From: JAPOQD01 sp964620555
Lineage (GTDB): Bacteria; Pseudomonadota; Gammaproteobacteria; Pseudomonadales; Halieaceae
Length of the DNA stretch: 64,000 bases
Direction: 5' to 3'
NCBI GenBank assembly: GCA_964620555.1
Contig: CAZUGZ010000004.1
Location: 1-64,000, forward strand
The notes under the pieces were generated by a model that was given only the letters and a program-made list of their open reading frames with translations, searched no databases and was not told the origin of the DNA. Positions 1-9,195 of the stretch are shown one piece after another. Position numbers and translations under genes: made by a program. The first letter of the stretch is position 1; each line of letters opens with the position of its first letter.

Positions 1-790
1 CAGTGCCGGTCGCTACATCTGTGGTGAAGAAACCGCCCTGATCTCCGCCCTGGAGGGTAAACGCGCCAATCCCCGCGCCAAACCTCCGTTTCCGCAGGTC
101 AGTGGCCTGTGGGGCCGGCCCACCATCGTCAACAACGTCGAGACCCTGTGCAACATCCCGCATATCATCGAACACGGCGCCCAGTGGTTCATCGATCTGA
201 GCGCCACCGAGGATGCCGGCACCAAGTTGTACGGGGTCAGCGGCCGGGTCAAAAATCCGGGTTGCTGGGAACTGCCCATGGGCACCCCGATCCGGGAAAT
301 TCTGGAACACTGGGCCGGCGGCATGGAAGATGGCTACACCCTGCGCGGCCTGCTGCCGGGAGGTGGCTCCACCGATTTCCTGGTACCGGAACACCTGGAC
401 CTGCCCATGGACTACTCCTCCATCGGCAAGGCCGGGTCGCGCATGGGCACGGGGACCATGATCATTCTCGACGATCGCAGTTGCCCGGTGGCCTTCGTCA
501 AGAACCTGATTGACTTTTTTGCCCAGGAATCCTGCGGTTTCTGTACCCCCTGCCGCGATGGCCTGCCCTGGTCCGGGCAGGTGCTGGACGACATCGAGAA
601 CGGACGCGGGTGCGGGGAGGACCTGGAAACCCTGGAGCGGCAGGTGAGTTACATAGGCGCCATCGGCAACACCCATTGCGCCCTGGCGCCCGGCGCCATG
701 GAACCCCTGCAGAGTGCTCTGCACTACTTCCGGGAAGATTTCGAGAACCACATTCGCCTCGGCGGCTGCCCCTACGGAGAAGCGGACTGA
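1..790 (+). CDS. nuoF: NADH-quinone oxidoreductase subunit F, 3' part
   Basis: This is the C-terminal 262 residues of the NADH- and FMN-binding subunit of complex I, which passes electrons from NADH to the N3 iron-sulfur cluster on the cytoplasmic arm. The gene runs in from the left edge of the window; the frame begins at base 2. The N3 cluster motif is visible as SCGFCTPCRDG (bases about 529-560), and the fourth ligand lies in THCALAPGAMEP further on. The stretch GVSGRVKNPGCWELPMG matches the SLBB region of NuoF. It stops one base before the nuoG start codon, and the run of nuo genes shows it is part of one operon. The N-terminal nucleotide-binding part lies outside the window. Confidence 0.97.
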   Translation, partial: SAGRYICGEETALISALEGKRANPRAKPPFPQVSGLWGRPTIVNNVETLCNIPHIIEHGAQWFIDLSATEDAGTKLYGVSGRVKNPGCWELPMGTPIREILEHWAGGMEDGYTLRGLLPGGGSTDFLVPEHLDLPMDYSSIGKAGSRMGTGTMIILDDRSCPVAFVKNLIDFFAQESCGFCTPCRDGLPWSGQVLDDIENGRGCGEDLETLERQVSYIGAIGNTHCALAPGAMEPLQSALHYFREDFENHIRLGGCPYGEAD

Positions 791-791
791 G

Positions 792-3503
792 ATGGCCAGC
801 GTCAAGATAGACGGTATCGAATACCAGGTGGAGGACGGGGCAAATATGCTGGAGACCTGCCTCAATCTCGGTCTGGACCTGCCCTATTTCTGCTGGCACC
901 CGGCGCTGGGCTCGGTGGGTGCCTGCCGGCAGTGCGCCCTGGTGCAGTATCAGCGCGAGGAAGATGCGCACGGACGGGTGGTCATGGGCTGCATGACGCC
1001 GGCCACCGACGGGGCGGTTTTTTCCCTGAATGGCGATCAGGCGTGCAATTTCCGCCAGGCCATCGTCGAGTCGCTGATGCTGAACCATCCCCACGATTGC
1101 CCGGTCTGTGCCGAGGGCGGCGAGTGCCACCTGCAGGACATGACGGTGATGGTGGGGCACCGCGACCGCCACTACCGGGGCCGCAAGAATACCCACCGCA
1201 ATCAATACCTGGGGCCGCTGATTCACCACGAAATGAACCGCTGCATCAGTTGTTATCGCTGCACTCGCTACTACCAGGACTACGCCGGCGGGACCGACCT
1301 GGCGGCGCTGGCCGCCCGCGACCACATCTACTTCGGCCGCCATCAGGAGGGGCTGCTGGAAAGTGAATTTGCCGGCAACCTGGTAGAGGTCTGTCCCACC
1401 GGCGTGTTCACCGACAAGGCCCTGGTACACGAGTACACCCGCAAGTGGGACCTGCAATCGGCGCCTTCGGTGTGCGTCGGTTGCGGGGTCGGCTGCAATA
1501 CCCTGCCCGGTGAGCGCTACGGCAGGCTGAAGCGCATTCACAACCGCTTCAACCGCGAGGTAAACGGTTATTTCCTCTGCGACCGGGGTCGCTTCGGCGG
1601 CGGATTTGTCAACGCCGAGCAGCGCCTGGACTACCCCGCCCGCCGGCTGGCGGACGGCAGCTTTCGCGCCGAGGACAGCGACGTGGCGTTGCAGGCGATC
1701 AGCAGCCGTTTGGGCAACGGCAAAGTGGCGGCCATCGGCTCGCCGCGGGCCGGCCTGGAAGCCAACTTCCTGTTGCGGGAACTGGTGGGGGCGGACAATT
1801 TCTGTACCGGCATGGCCGACGCGGAACACGCAAAGGCACAGCGCATACTCGCCCACTTGCTGGCCAGCCCCGCCCACAATCCCTCACTCGCCGAAATCGA
1901 GAGCGCCGATGCGATACTGATACTGGGAGAGGATGTCACCCACAGCGCCCCACGGCTGGCTTTGGCCCTGCGCCAGTCGGTGCGCAATGAAGCCCACCGG
2001 CTGGCGGCGAAGATGGGCCTGCAACCCTGGCATGATGCCGCCATTCGCAACCTGGCGCAGGACCGGCTCAGCCCCCTGCACATCGTCGCCGGGTATCGAA
2101 CCGGGCTGGCGGACGTGGCTCGCAGCAACAGTGAACTGACCCCGGAGGGCCAGGGGCAACTGGCCGAAGATTGCCTGGCGGCACTGCAAAACCCCGGCGG
2201 CGACTCACTGGCGGCGCAAATCGCTGCCGATCTCGCAGTGGCGCAACGGCCCCTGATCATTTGCGGAACCAGCGCCAGCGAAGTCCTGATCGACCGGGCC
2301 GCCGCCCTGGCCCAGGCCCTGTGTCGGCAGGAGAGGGCCGCCATGCTCAGTTACTGCCTGCCCGAATGCAACAGCATGGGAGTGACCCTGCTGGGCCAGG
2401 CCGATGGGCCGACCCTGAACTCGCTGGCGGAGCGCGCCCGCCGCGGAGAGATCGAAACGCTGCTGGTTCTGGAAAACGATTTGTTCCGGCGCGCCGGCGA
2501 CACCCGGGTGCGCGAATTGATGGATCACATCGATTGCTGTATCGGCCTGGACTGCCTGGAAAACCGGACGCTGGAATTGTGTGACTGGGTACTGCCGAGT
2601 GCGGCGTTCACCGAAACCGAGTGTACCCTGGTCAGCAGCGAGGGCCGCGCCCAGCGCAGCTTTCCGGTCTACCTGCCCACCGCCCAGCGGCGCCCCGCCT
2701 GGCGCTGGCTGGCGGCTCTCGGCGGCGCATCGCCGTCCTTCGATGAAGTCTGTCAACGTTGCGCCGACAGCCAGCCGCTGCTGGCCGGCGTCGGCACCTG
2801 TGCGCCGGACCACAGTTTCCGCAACAGGGGCCTGAAGATACCCCGGCAACCCCCTCGCTACAGTGGCCGCACCGCCATGCTGGCCGATGTATCGGTGCAC
2901 GAACCCAAGCAGAGCGAAGACCCGGAATCCCCCCTGGCCTACAGCATGGAAGGCAGCAGCGGCGAAGGCTCCGCGGCGGTGTTGCCCTGGGTCTGGTCAC
3001 CGGGCTGGAACTCCAATCAATCCCTTCACAAATTCCAGGAAGAGGTGGGCGGCGAGCTGCGCGCCGGCAGCGATGGGGTGAGATTGCTGGACGCGGCAAC
3101 GCCGCCGCCTTCCCCTATCCCGTCCGTGGCGACCGGCGAGGTGCAACTGCCCGCCGGCCACAGCTTGCTCATTCCCCGCTACCGGGCCTTTGGCAGCGAC
3201 GAATTGAGCATGCGGGTGGAGCGAATACGGGAGGTCGCGGGCCCGGCCTGTATCTACCTCAATGGCGAAGATGCGGCGGCTCTGGGTGTCGAGGAAGGCG
3301 ATGGCGTCAGTTTGGCCGGCATCAGCCTGGAACTGGTGCTGGACCAGAGTCTGCCCCCGGGATGCGCCGCCTACAGCGCCGGTCATCCCGACAGCCTGGG
3401 CCTGTTGGATCAGGTCAGCGCCAGCTTGCGGCGGGATGGCGAATGGCAGCGCCGCCAACCCCGCCTGATCGGTACCGACGCCGCGGGGGCCGGGGATGTC
3501 TGA
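792..3503 (+). CDS. nuoG: NADH-quinone oxidoreductase subunit G
   Basis: This is the large iron-sulfur subunit of complex I (903 residues), which conducts electrons from NuoF through several clusters. The start ATG at 792 lies one base after the nuoF stop. The N-terminal ferredoxin-like domain has Cys34, Cys45, Cys48 and Cys67, the same positions as in E. coli NuoG. The His/Cys motif HPHDCPVCAEGGECHLQD follows, then CISCYRC, and CVGCGVGCN for the N7-type cluster near residue 236. The C-terminal two thirds resemble a molybdopterin oxidoreductase domain that has lost catalysis in this family. Length matches the gammaproteobacterial form (about 900 residues). It overlaps nuoH by 8 bases, which suggests translational coupling. 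Confidence 0.97.
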   Translation: MASVKIDGIEYQVEDGANMLETCLNLGLDLPYFCWHPALGSVGACRQCALVQYQREEDAHGRVVMGCMTPATDGAVFSLNGDQACNFRQAIVESLMLNHPHDCPVCAEGGECHLQDMTVMVGHRDRHYRGRKNTHRNQYLGPLIHHEMNRCISCYRCTRYYQDYAGGTDLAALAARDHIYFGRHQEGLLESEFAGNLVEVCPTGVFTDKALVHEYTRKWDLQSAPSVCVGCGVGCNTLPGERYGRLKRIHNRFNREVNGYFLCDRGRFGGGFVNAEQRLDYPARRLADGSFRAEDSDVALQAISSRLGNGKVAAIGSPRAGLEANFLLRELVGADNFCTGMADAEHAKAQRILAHLLASPAHNPSLAEIESADAILILGEDVTHSAPRLALALRQSVRNEAHRLAAKMGLQPWHDAAIRNLAQDRLSPLHIVAGYRTGLADVARSNSELTPEGQGQLAEDCLAALQNPGGDSLAAQIAADLAVAQRPLIICGTSASEVLIDRAAALAQALCRQERAAMLSYCLPECNSMGVTLLGQADGPTLNSLAERARRGEIETLLVLENDLFRRAGDTRVRELMDHIDCCIGLDCLENRTLELCDWVLPSAAFTETECTLVSSEGRAQRSFPVYLPTAQRRPAWRWLAALGGASPSFDEVCQRCADSQPLLAGVGTCAPDHSFRNRGLKIPRQPPRYSGRTAMLADVSVHEPKQSEDPESPLAYSMEGSSGEGSAAVLPWVWSPGWNSNQSLHKFQEEVGGELRAGSDGVRLLDAATPPPSPIPSVATGEVQLPAGHSLLIPRYRAFGSDELSMRVERIREVAGPACIYLNGEDAAALGVEEGDGVSLAGISLELVLDQSLPPGCAAYSAGHPDSLGLLDQVSASLRRDGEWQRRQPRLIGTDAAGAGDV

Positions 3504-4464
3504 AACCCTTACCATCCTGTTTTCGCTGCTGGTGCTGGTGGGTGTTATCGGCTGGGCGGCAGTGCTGACCTGGTTCGAGCGGCGCTTGCTGGGAGTCTGG
3601 CAGGACCGTTACGGCCCCAATCGGCTGGGGCCGTTCGGGACCTTTCAGGTAGTGGCGGACATGCTCAAACTGATGGGGAAACACGACTGGGTGCCGCCCT
3701 TTGCGGATCGGGTAGTGTTCATCGTCGCCCCCACCGCCATCGTGGTGGCGATGCTGATGGGTTTTGCGGTGGTGCCCTTTTCCGAAAACCTCTACATCAT
3801 CGATCTCAACATCGGCCTGCTGTTTTTCCTGGGCGTGTCCTCACTGGCGGTGTACAGCGTGTTGCTAGGCGGGCTCGCCTCGAACAACAAGTACGCACTG
3901 CTGGGCGGCCTGCGCAGCGCCGCACAGATGGTCAGCTACGAGGTGTTCATGGGCCTGTCGCTGATGGGTGTGGTCATGCTCAGCGGCAGTTTCAGCCTGC
4001 GCGACATCGTGCTGGCCCAGCGGGATGGCTGGTTCTGCTTCTCGCAGATCCTGGGTCTGTACGTGTTCCTGATTGCCGGTATCGCCGAGAGCCACCGCCT
4101 GCCCTTCGATCTGCCCGAGGCCGAGCACGAACTGACTGCGGGCTTTCACACCGAGTATGGCGGCATGAAATTCACCATGTTCATGCTCGGTGAGTACCTC
4201 GGCGTGACGCTGGTTTCCGCCATGATCACCACCCTGTTCTTTGGTGGCTGGCTGGGTCCGGAGTGGGCTCCCGGCTGGGTCTGGTTCATTCTCAAGACCA
4301 GTGTCTTCATCTGTTTTTTCATTTTGTTGCGGGCCGCGATTCCGCGCCCGCGCTACGACCAATTGATGTCGCTGGGCTGGAAATTCATGCTGCCGATCAC
4401 CCTGATCAACCTGTTGTTGACCGGGGCGGTGGCGCTGCACCTGCACGGAGGAGCCAATGTTTGA
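3496..4464 (+). CDS. nuoH: NADH-quinone oxidoreductase subunit H
   Basis: This is the membrane subunit at the junction of the peripheral and membrane arms of complex I, where the quinone pocket opens into the bilayer (322 residues). The protein is strongly hydrophobic with about eight membrane segments. It carries the family signatures WQDRYGPNRLGPFG near the N-terminus and RLPFDLPEAEHELTAGFHTEY near residue 200, the acidic loop that lines the quinone channel. It overlaps nuoG and nuoI by 8 bases each, so the three genes are probably translationally coupled. Confidence 0.98.
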   Translation: MSETLTILFSLLVLVGVIGWAAVLTWFERRLLGVWQDRYGPNRLGPFGTFQVVADMLKLMGKHDWVPPFADRVVFIVAPTAIVVAMLMGFAVVPFSENLYIIDLNIGLLFFLGVSSLAVYSVLLGGLASNNKYALLGGLRSAAQMVSYEVFMGLSLMGVVMLSGSFSLRDIVLAQRDGWFCFSQILGLYVFLIAGIAESHRLPFDLPEAEHELTAGFHTEYGGMKFTMFMLGEYLGVTLVSAMITTLFFGGWLGPEWAPGWVWFILKTSVFICFFILLRAAIPRPRYDQLMSLGWKFMLPITLINLLLTGAVALHLHGGANV

Positions 4465-4984
4465 TTCCCTGTTCAGTCAGTTCCGCACCATCTGGCGCAT
4501 TCTGCTGCACACCTTCACGCGGGCGGAAACGGTGCAGTACCCGGAACAGAAGCCCTATCTGGCGCCTCGCTACCGCGGCCGCATCGTGCTGACCAATGAC
4601 CCGGACGGGGAGGAACGCTGCGTCGCCTGCAACCTCTGCGCCGTGGCCTGCCCGGTGGACTGCATCGCCCTGCAACAGGGAGTTCGGGAGGACGGGCGCT
4701 GGTACCCCGAATTTTTCCGCATCAATTTCTCGCGCTGCATCATGTGCGGCATGTGCGAGGAGGCCTGCCCTACCAACGCCATTCAACTGACCCCGGATTT
4801 CGAGATGTGCGAGTACCAGCGCCAGGACATGGTGTACGAAAAGGAACACCTGCAGATCGCCGGTACCGGCAAGTACCACGACTACAACTTCTATCGCATC
4901 TGCGGCATGCAGATTGCCGGCAAGGACAAGGGCGACGCCCGCAAAGAGGCCCCACCCATCGACGTCAGGAGCCTGCTGCCATGA
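4457..4984 (+). CDS. nuoI: NADH-quinone oxidoreductase subunit I
   Basis: This is the two-[4Fe-4S] ferredoxin-like subunit that carries electrons to the terminal cluster N2 of complex I (175 residues). Two classical CxxCxxCxxxCP motifs are present: Cys55, 58, 61, 65 (CVACNLCAVACP) and Cys94, 97, 100, 104 (CIMCGMCEEACP). The amphipathic N-terminal stretch probably lies against the membrane arm. The start overlaps the end of nuoH. The 55-base gap to nuoJ is the longest within this nuo run. Confidence 0.98.
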   Translation: MFDSLFSQFRTIWRILLHTFTRAETVQYPEQKPYLAPRYRGRIVLTNDPDGEERCVACNLCAVACPVDCIALQQGVREDGRWYPEFFRINFSRCIMCGMCEEACPTNAIQLTPDFEMCEYQRQDMVYEKEHLQIAGTGKYHDYNFYRICGMQIAGKDKGDARKEAPPIDVRSLLP

Positions 4985-5039
4985 GCCGCCGCCATCGTCT
5001 GCAGCGGCGTCGCACACCATTGGCCACGGTGCTGGTCCC

Positions 5040-5555
5040 ATGCTGACGGCACTGTTCTACGGCACCGGCGCCATCGCCCTGGCCGCCACCCTGCTGGCGC
5101 TGACCAGGACCAATGCAGCACACGCGCTGATCTACCTGATCGTCTCACTGCTGGCGGTGGCGGTACTGTTTTTCCTGCTGGGCGCACCCTTTGCGGCGGC
5201 CCTGGAGGTCATCATTTATGCCGGGGCCATCATGGTGTTGTTCGTCTTCGTCATCATGATGCTGAACCTCGGCCGGGCCGGTGATGCCCGCGAACGGGAG
5301 TGGCTGACTCCGGGCAGCTGGGTGGTACCGGGCCTGTTGGCGGGCCTGCTGCTGTTGCAGCTGGTGCTGGCACTGTGGCAGGGTGCGGACACCACCTCGG
5401 GCCAGGTGGTGGCGCCCAAGCAGGTGGCACTGAGCCTGTTCGGCGCCTACCTGCTGGCAGTGGAAATCGCCGCCATGCTGTTGCTGGCGGGCCTGGTCGG
5501 AGCCTACCACCTGGGGCGCCGCTATCTCGACCGCGAATCGGGGGGGCAACGCTGA
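5040..5555 (+). CDS. nuoJ: NADH-quinone oxidoreductase subunit J
   Basis: This is a small membrane subunit of complex I (171 residues) with about five membrane segments. The signature EVIIYAGAIMVLFVFVIMML (residues about 55-75) is the helix that bulges into a pi-helix in known complex I structures. The open frame extends upstream into nuoI, but ATG at 5040 begins the typical MLTALFYGTGAIALAA start of the family. Its stop codon shares one base with the nuoK start (TGATG). Confidence 0.96.
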   Translation: MLTALFYGTGAIALAATLLALTRTNAAHALIYLIVSLLAVAVLFFLLGAPFAAALEVIIYAGAIMVLFVFVIMMLNLGRAGDAREREWLTPGSWVVPGLLAGLLLLQLVLALWQGADTTSGQVVAPKQVALSLFGAYLLAVEIAAMLLLAGLVGAYHLGRRYLDRESGGQR

Positions 5556-5869
5556 TGCCCGGCCTGCAGGTTCCACTGGAACACGTGCTGCTACTGGCAG
5601 CGGCCCTGTTCGTGGCGGGTTTGCTGGGTCTGATGGTACGCCGCAATATCATCTTCGTACTGCTGTCGCTGGAGGTGATGCTCAACGCCGCTGCCCTTGC
5701 ATTCGTCGCCGCCGGGGCCCGCTGGGGTCAGCCGGACGGGCAAGTCATCTTCCTGTTGATACTGACCGTGGCCGCCGCCGAAGTGTCGGTGGGCCTGGGC
5801 CTGGTGTTGCAGGTGCAACGCCGCTTCAAGAACCTGGACATGGACCAGGCCATTCGCCTGCAAGGCTGA
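5555..5869 (+). CDS. nuoK: NADH-quinone oxidoreductase subunit K
   Basis: This is a three-helix membrane subunit (104 residues) homologous to MrpC, part of the proton path of complex I. The conserved glutamate in LSLEVMLNAAALAF (second helix) and the one in LTVAAAEVSVGLGL (third helix) are present. The ATG overlaps the nuoJ stop by one base, and the gene ends six bases before nuoL. Length is typical for the family. Confidence 0.97.
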   Translation: MPGLQVPLEHVLLLAAALFVAGLLGLMVRRNIIFVLLSLEVMLNAAALAFVAAGARWGQPDGQVIFLLILTVAAAEVSVGLGLVLQVQRRFKNLDMDQAIRLQG

Positions 5870-5875
5870 ACCGAG

Positions 5876-7699
5876 ATGCAGAACCTGCTGTACCTGATCC
5901 CCCTGTTGCCCCTGGCCAGTGCCACGCTGTTGATGGCGAGCACCGGCAAACTGCCGAAGCGGCTGGTGGCGTTCTGCGGAGTGGGTTCGGTGGGGCTGAG
6001 TGCGCTGCTGGTGCTGGCCGTTGCCCGGCAGTGGGACGGGCTTGCCATCAGCCAGACCCTGTGGACCTGGTTCCAGGTGGGAAGCTTCGCGCCGAGTATC
6101 GGCCTCCATGTGGACGGGCTCACCCTGGTAATGATGTCGGTGATCACCGGGGTCGGTTTCCTGATTCACCTGTACTCTGTCGAATTCATGGCGGAGGACG
6201 ACAGCTTCTGCCGCTACTTCGCCTACATGAACCTGTTTGTCGGCGCCATGTTGATCCTGGTCATGGCCGACAACCTGCTGTTGCTGTACCTGGGATGGGA
6301 GGGAGTCGGCGCCTGCAGCTACCTGCTGGTGGGCTTCTGGTACCGCGACCCGGCCAACGGCAGCGCGGCGCGCAAGGCCTTCATCGTCACCCGGGTCGGG
6401 GATACCGCCATGGCCCTGGGCCTGTTGCTGCTGTTTACCCAACTGGGCAGCCTGGACCTGCAGGCCATGGGCGGGCTGGCCCAGGCCCGGTGGCAGGGCG
6501 GCGAAACAGTCGTCGTACTGGCCACATTGCTGCTGCTGGGCGGGGCAGTGGGCAAGTCGGCACAACTGCCGCTGCACACCTGGCTGCCGGACGCCATGGC
6601 GGGCCCCACTCCGGTCAGCGCCCTGATCCACGCGGCCACCATGGTGACCGCCGGGGTCTACCTGATCGCACGCACCCGCGAATTGTTCGCGCTGGCCCCG
6701 GCCACCATGGCAGTGGTGGCGGTGCTGGGCGTGCTGACGCTGTTGCTGGCGGCCTTCACTGCCCTCAACCAGCGCGATATCAAGCGCATCCTGGCCTGGT
6801 CCACCATCAGCCAGATTGGCTACATGTTCCTGGCCCTGGGGGTCGGGGCCTGGAGTTTCGGAATTTTTCACCTGATGACCCACGCCTTTTTCAAAGCCCT
6901 GCTGTTTCTCGCCGCCGGTGCCGTCATACACTGTCTGCACCACGAACACGATATCTTCCGCATGGGTGGGCTGCGCCGGCGCCTGCCCCTGGTGTTCTGG
7001 AGTTTCGTGCTGGGTTCGGCGGCCCTGGCGGCCCTGCCCTTCACTTCCGGCTTTTTCAGCAAGGACCCGATTCTGCTCAGCGCCTGGGAGTTCCCGCAAC
7101 TCGGCCCCTGGCTGTGGCTGGGGGCCCTGCTGGGTGCCGCCCTGACCGCTCTCTACAGTTTCCGCCTGGTGTTCATCGTGTTCTTTGGCGAGCTCCGGAC
7201 CGAGCCCGACCGGCAACCCGGCTGGCGCATGTCGATACCGCTGGGGATACTCTGTGTGCTGTCGCTGTTCGGCGGCTGGATCGGCCTCGAGGGGCTGTTG
7301 GGAGCGAGCCATCACCCCCATGTCGGGGCCGCGGTCGAATGGATTTCCATCGGCGTACCGGTGCTGGGCGTGCTGCTGGCCTACCTGCTCTTCCTGGGCC
7401 GACAGCTTTCTGTGCAGACCCTGCTCGATTCGGCCAGTGGAAAAAGGCTGGCTGCCTTCTGGCACAGTGGCTGGCGGATGGATGCGTTGTATGACTCACT
7501 GTGGCTGCGGCCCTTTCTGCAGCTCACCCGGGTACTGAGAAACGAACCGGCGGACAGGTTCTACGACGCCCTGGTGCAACTCAGCAGCGGCGGCCATCAA
7601 CTCCTGGCGCGGCTGCAAAATGGCCGCCTGCGCCACTACGTCGCGGCCATGGTAATCGGGTTGATGGTGCTGCTCAGCCTGTTGGCGGGGATCGTCTGA
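5876..7699 (+). CDS. nuoL: NADH-quinone oxidoreductase subunit L
   Basis: This is the distal antiporter-like, proton-pumping subunit of complex I (607 residues) with many membrane segments. The core motif TWLPDAMAGPTPVSALIHAATMVTAGVYL (residues about 237-265) carries the conserved histidines and follows the pumping lysine in GKSAQLPLHTWL. The C-terminus includes the family's amphipathic lateral helix and last membrane segment (LRHYVAAMVIGLMVLLSLL). Its TGA shares one base with the nuoM ATG. Confidence 0.98.
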   Translation: MQNLLYLIPLLPLASATLLMASTGKLPKRLVAFCGVGSVGLSALLVLAVARQWDGLAISQTLWTWFQVGSFAPSIGLHVDGLTLVMMSVITGVGFLIHLYSVEFMAEDDSFCRYFAYMNLFVGAMLILVMADNLLLLYLGWEGVGACSYLLVGFWYRDPANGSAARKAFIVTRVGDTAMALGLLLLFTQLGSLDLQAMGGLAQARWQGGETVVVLATLLLLGGAVGKSAQLPLHTWLPDAMAGPTPVSALIHAATMVTAGVYLIARTRELFALAPATMAVVAVLGVLTLLLAAFTALNQRDIKRILAWSTISQIGYMFLALGVGAWSFGIFHLMTHAFFKALLFLAAGAVIHCLHHEHDIFRMGGLRRRLPLVFWSFVLGSAALAALPFTSGFFSKDPILLSAWEFPQLGPWLWLGALLGAALTALYSFRLVFIVFFGELRTEPDRQPGWRMSIPLGILCVLSLFGGWIGLEGLLGASHHPHVGAAVEWISIGVPVLGVLLAYLLFLGRQLSVQTLLDSASGKRLAAFWHSGWRMDALYDSLWLRPFLQLTRVLRNEPADRFYDALVQLSSGGHQLLARLQNGRLRHYVAAMVIGLMVLLSLLAGIV

Positions 7700-9195
7700 T
7701 GCTGATGGTCCACCTGCTGCTGTTGCTGTTATTGGGCGGCGCCATCGCCGGCCTGAGCGGGCGCATCGACGGCAATCTCCCGCGCTGGGTCAGCCTGGCC
7801 AGCCTGCTGTTGTGTACTGCCTACCTGTTGATCGGGGTCGCCCGGCTGCCGGCCGAACAGTGGTCCCTGGTCACCACTCCCGGGGGTCCCGAGAGTTGGC
7901 TGTTGCACTTTCGGGCGGAATGGATTCCCCGCTTCGGCATACACCTGGAACTGGCCATGGATGGGGTCAGCCTGATTCTGCTGTTGCTGACCCTGTTGCT
8001 GGGTGTGGTGGCGGTGCTCTCTTCCTGGGATGAGATCGACTACCGGCGCGGCTTTTTCCAAGCCAACCTGATGTGGACCCTGGCCGGGGTGGCCGGCGTA
8101 TTCCTGGCCCTGGACCTGTTGCTGTTCTTCCTGTTCTGGGAAGTGATGCTGGTACCCATGTATTTTCTCATCGCCATCTGGGGCCACGAGGAAAAATCCG
8201 CTGCCTCCATGAAATTCTTCATTTTTACCCAGGCCAGCGGACTGCTGATGCTGCTGTCGATTCTGGCCCTGGTCAGTCTGCACAAGGTCGGCACCGGGAG
8301 TTACAGTTTCAGCTATTTTGACCTGTTGCATACCCAGTTGAGTTCCCATGCCAGCTTCTGGCTGATGCTGGGATTCTTTATCGCCTTCACGGTAAAGCTG
8401 CCGGCCTTCCCGGTGCATACCTGGCTGCCCGACGCACACACCCAGGCGCCCACCGCCGGCAGTGTCATCCTGGCCGGCATCCTGTTGAAGACCGGGGCCT
8501 ACGGCCTGCTGCGCTTTGCCATACCCCTGTTTCCCGAGGCCTCGCTGGCGTTTGCGCCGGTGGCGCTGGGACTGGGGGCGATCGGGGTGATATACGGGGC
8601 GCTGCTGGCCTTTGCCCAAAAGGACTTCAAGCGTCTGGTAGCCTACAGCAGCGTCAGCCACATGGGCTTTGTGCTGCTCGGTCTCTACGCCTGGAACGCG
8701 CTGGCGGTACAGGGTGCGATCATGCAGATGGTGGCCCACGGTGTCAGTACCGCGGCCCTGTTCATGATGGCGGGTGCGCTGCAGCAGCGCCTGCACAGCC
8801 GCGACATGAATACCATGGGCGGACTCTGGCAGCAGGCTCCGCGCATGGGGGGCTGCGCCATGTTTTTTGCCCTGGCCTCACTGGGATTACCCGGCCTGGG
8901 CAACTTTGTGGCCGAATTCCTGGTATTGCTGGGGTTGTTTCAGGTCAACCCGTGGCTGACCGCCATTGCCGCGCTGGGCCTGATCACCGCCGCCGCGTAC
9001 TCACTCATCATGATGCAGAGAACCTTCCAGGGCAGCCCGGATGAGCAGCGGCAAATGGCCGATTTCGGCCCGCGGGAAATGGGTTGCATGGCGGCGATGA
9101 TGCTGGCGTTGCTGTGGCTGGGCCTGTACCCGCAACCCCTGCTGGCGCTGGCCCAGCCGGTGCTGGACGGATTGCTGGGAGGAGTGGCGTCGTGA
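7699..9195 (+). CDS. nuoM: NADH-quinone oxidoreductase subunit M
   Basis: This is the second antiporter-like subunit of complex I (498 residues). Family marks are FFLFWEVMLVPMYFLIAIWG with the conserved glutamate, KLPAFPVHTWLPDAHTQAPTAGSVILAGILLK with the proton-path lysines, and KDFKRLVAYSSVSHMGFV. The open frame extends upstream inside nuoL; ATG 7699 was chosen because it overlaps the nuoL stop and begins the expected hydrophobic N-terminus. A second ATG at 7705 is a minor alternative. It overlaps nuoN by four bases. Confidence 0.97.
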   Translation: MLMVHLLLLLLLGGAIAGLSGRIDGNLPRWVSLASLLLCTAYLLIGVARLPAEQWSLVTTPGGPESWLLHFRAEWIPRFGIHLELAMDGVSLILLLLTLLLGVVAVLSSWDEIDYRRGFFQANLMWTLAGVAGVFLALDLLLFFLFWEVMLVPMYFLIAIWGHEEKSAASMKFFIFTQASGLLMLLSILALVSLHKVGTGSYSFSYFDLLHTQLSSHASFWLMLGFFIAFTVKLPAFPVHTWLPDAHTQAPTAGSVILAGILLKTGAYGLLRFAIPLFPEASLAFAPVALGLGAIGVIYGALLAFAQKDFKRLVAYSSVSHMGFVLLGLYAWNALAVQGAIMQMVAHGVSTAALFMMAGALQQRLHSRDMNTMGGLWQQAPRMGGCAMFFALASLGLPGLGNFVAEFLVLLGLFQVNPWLTAIAALGLITAAAYSLIMMQRTFQGSPDEQRQMADFGPREMGCMAAMMLALLWLGLYPQPLLALAQPVLDGLLGGVAS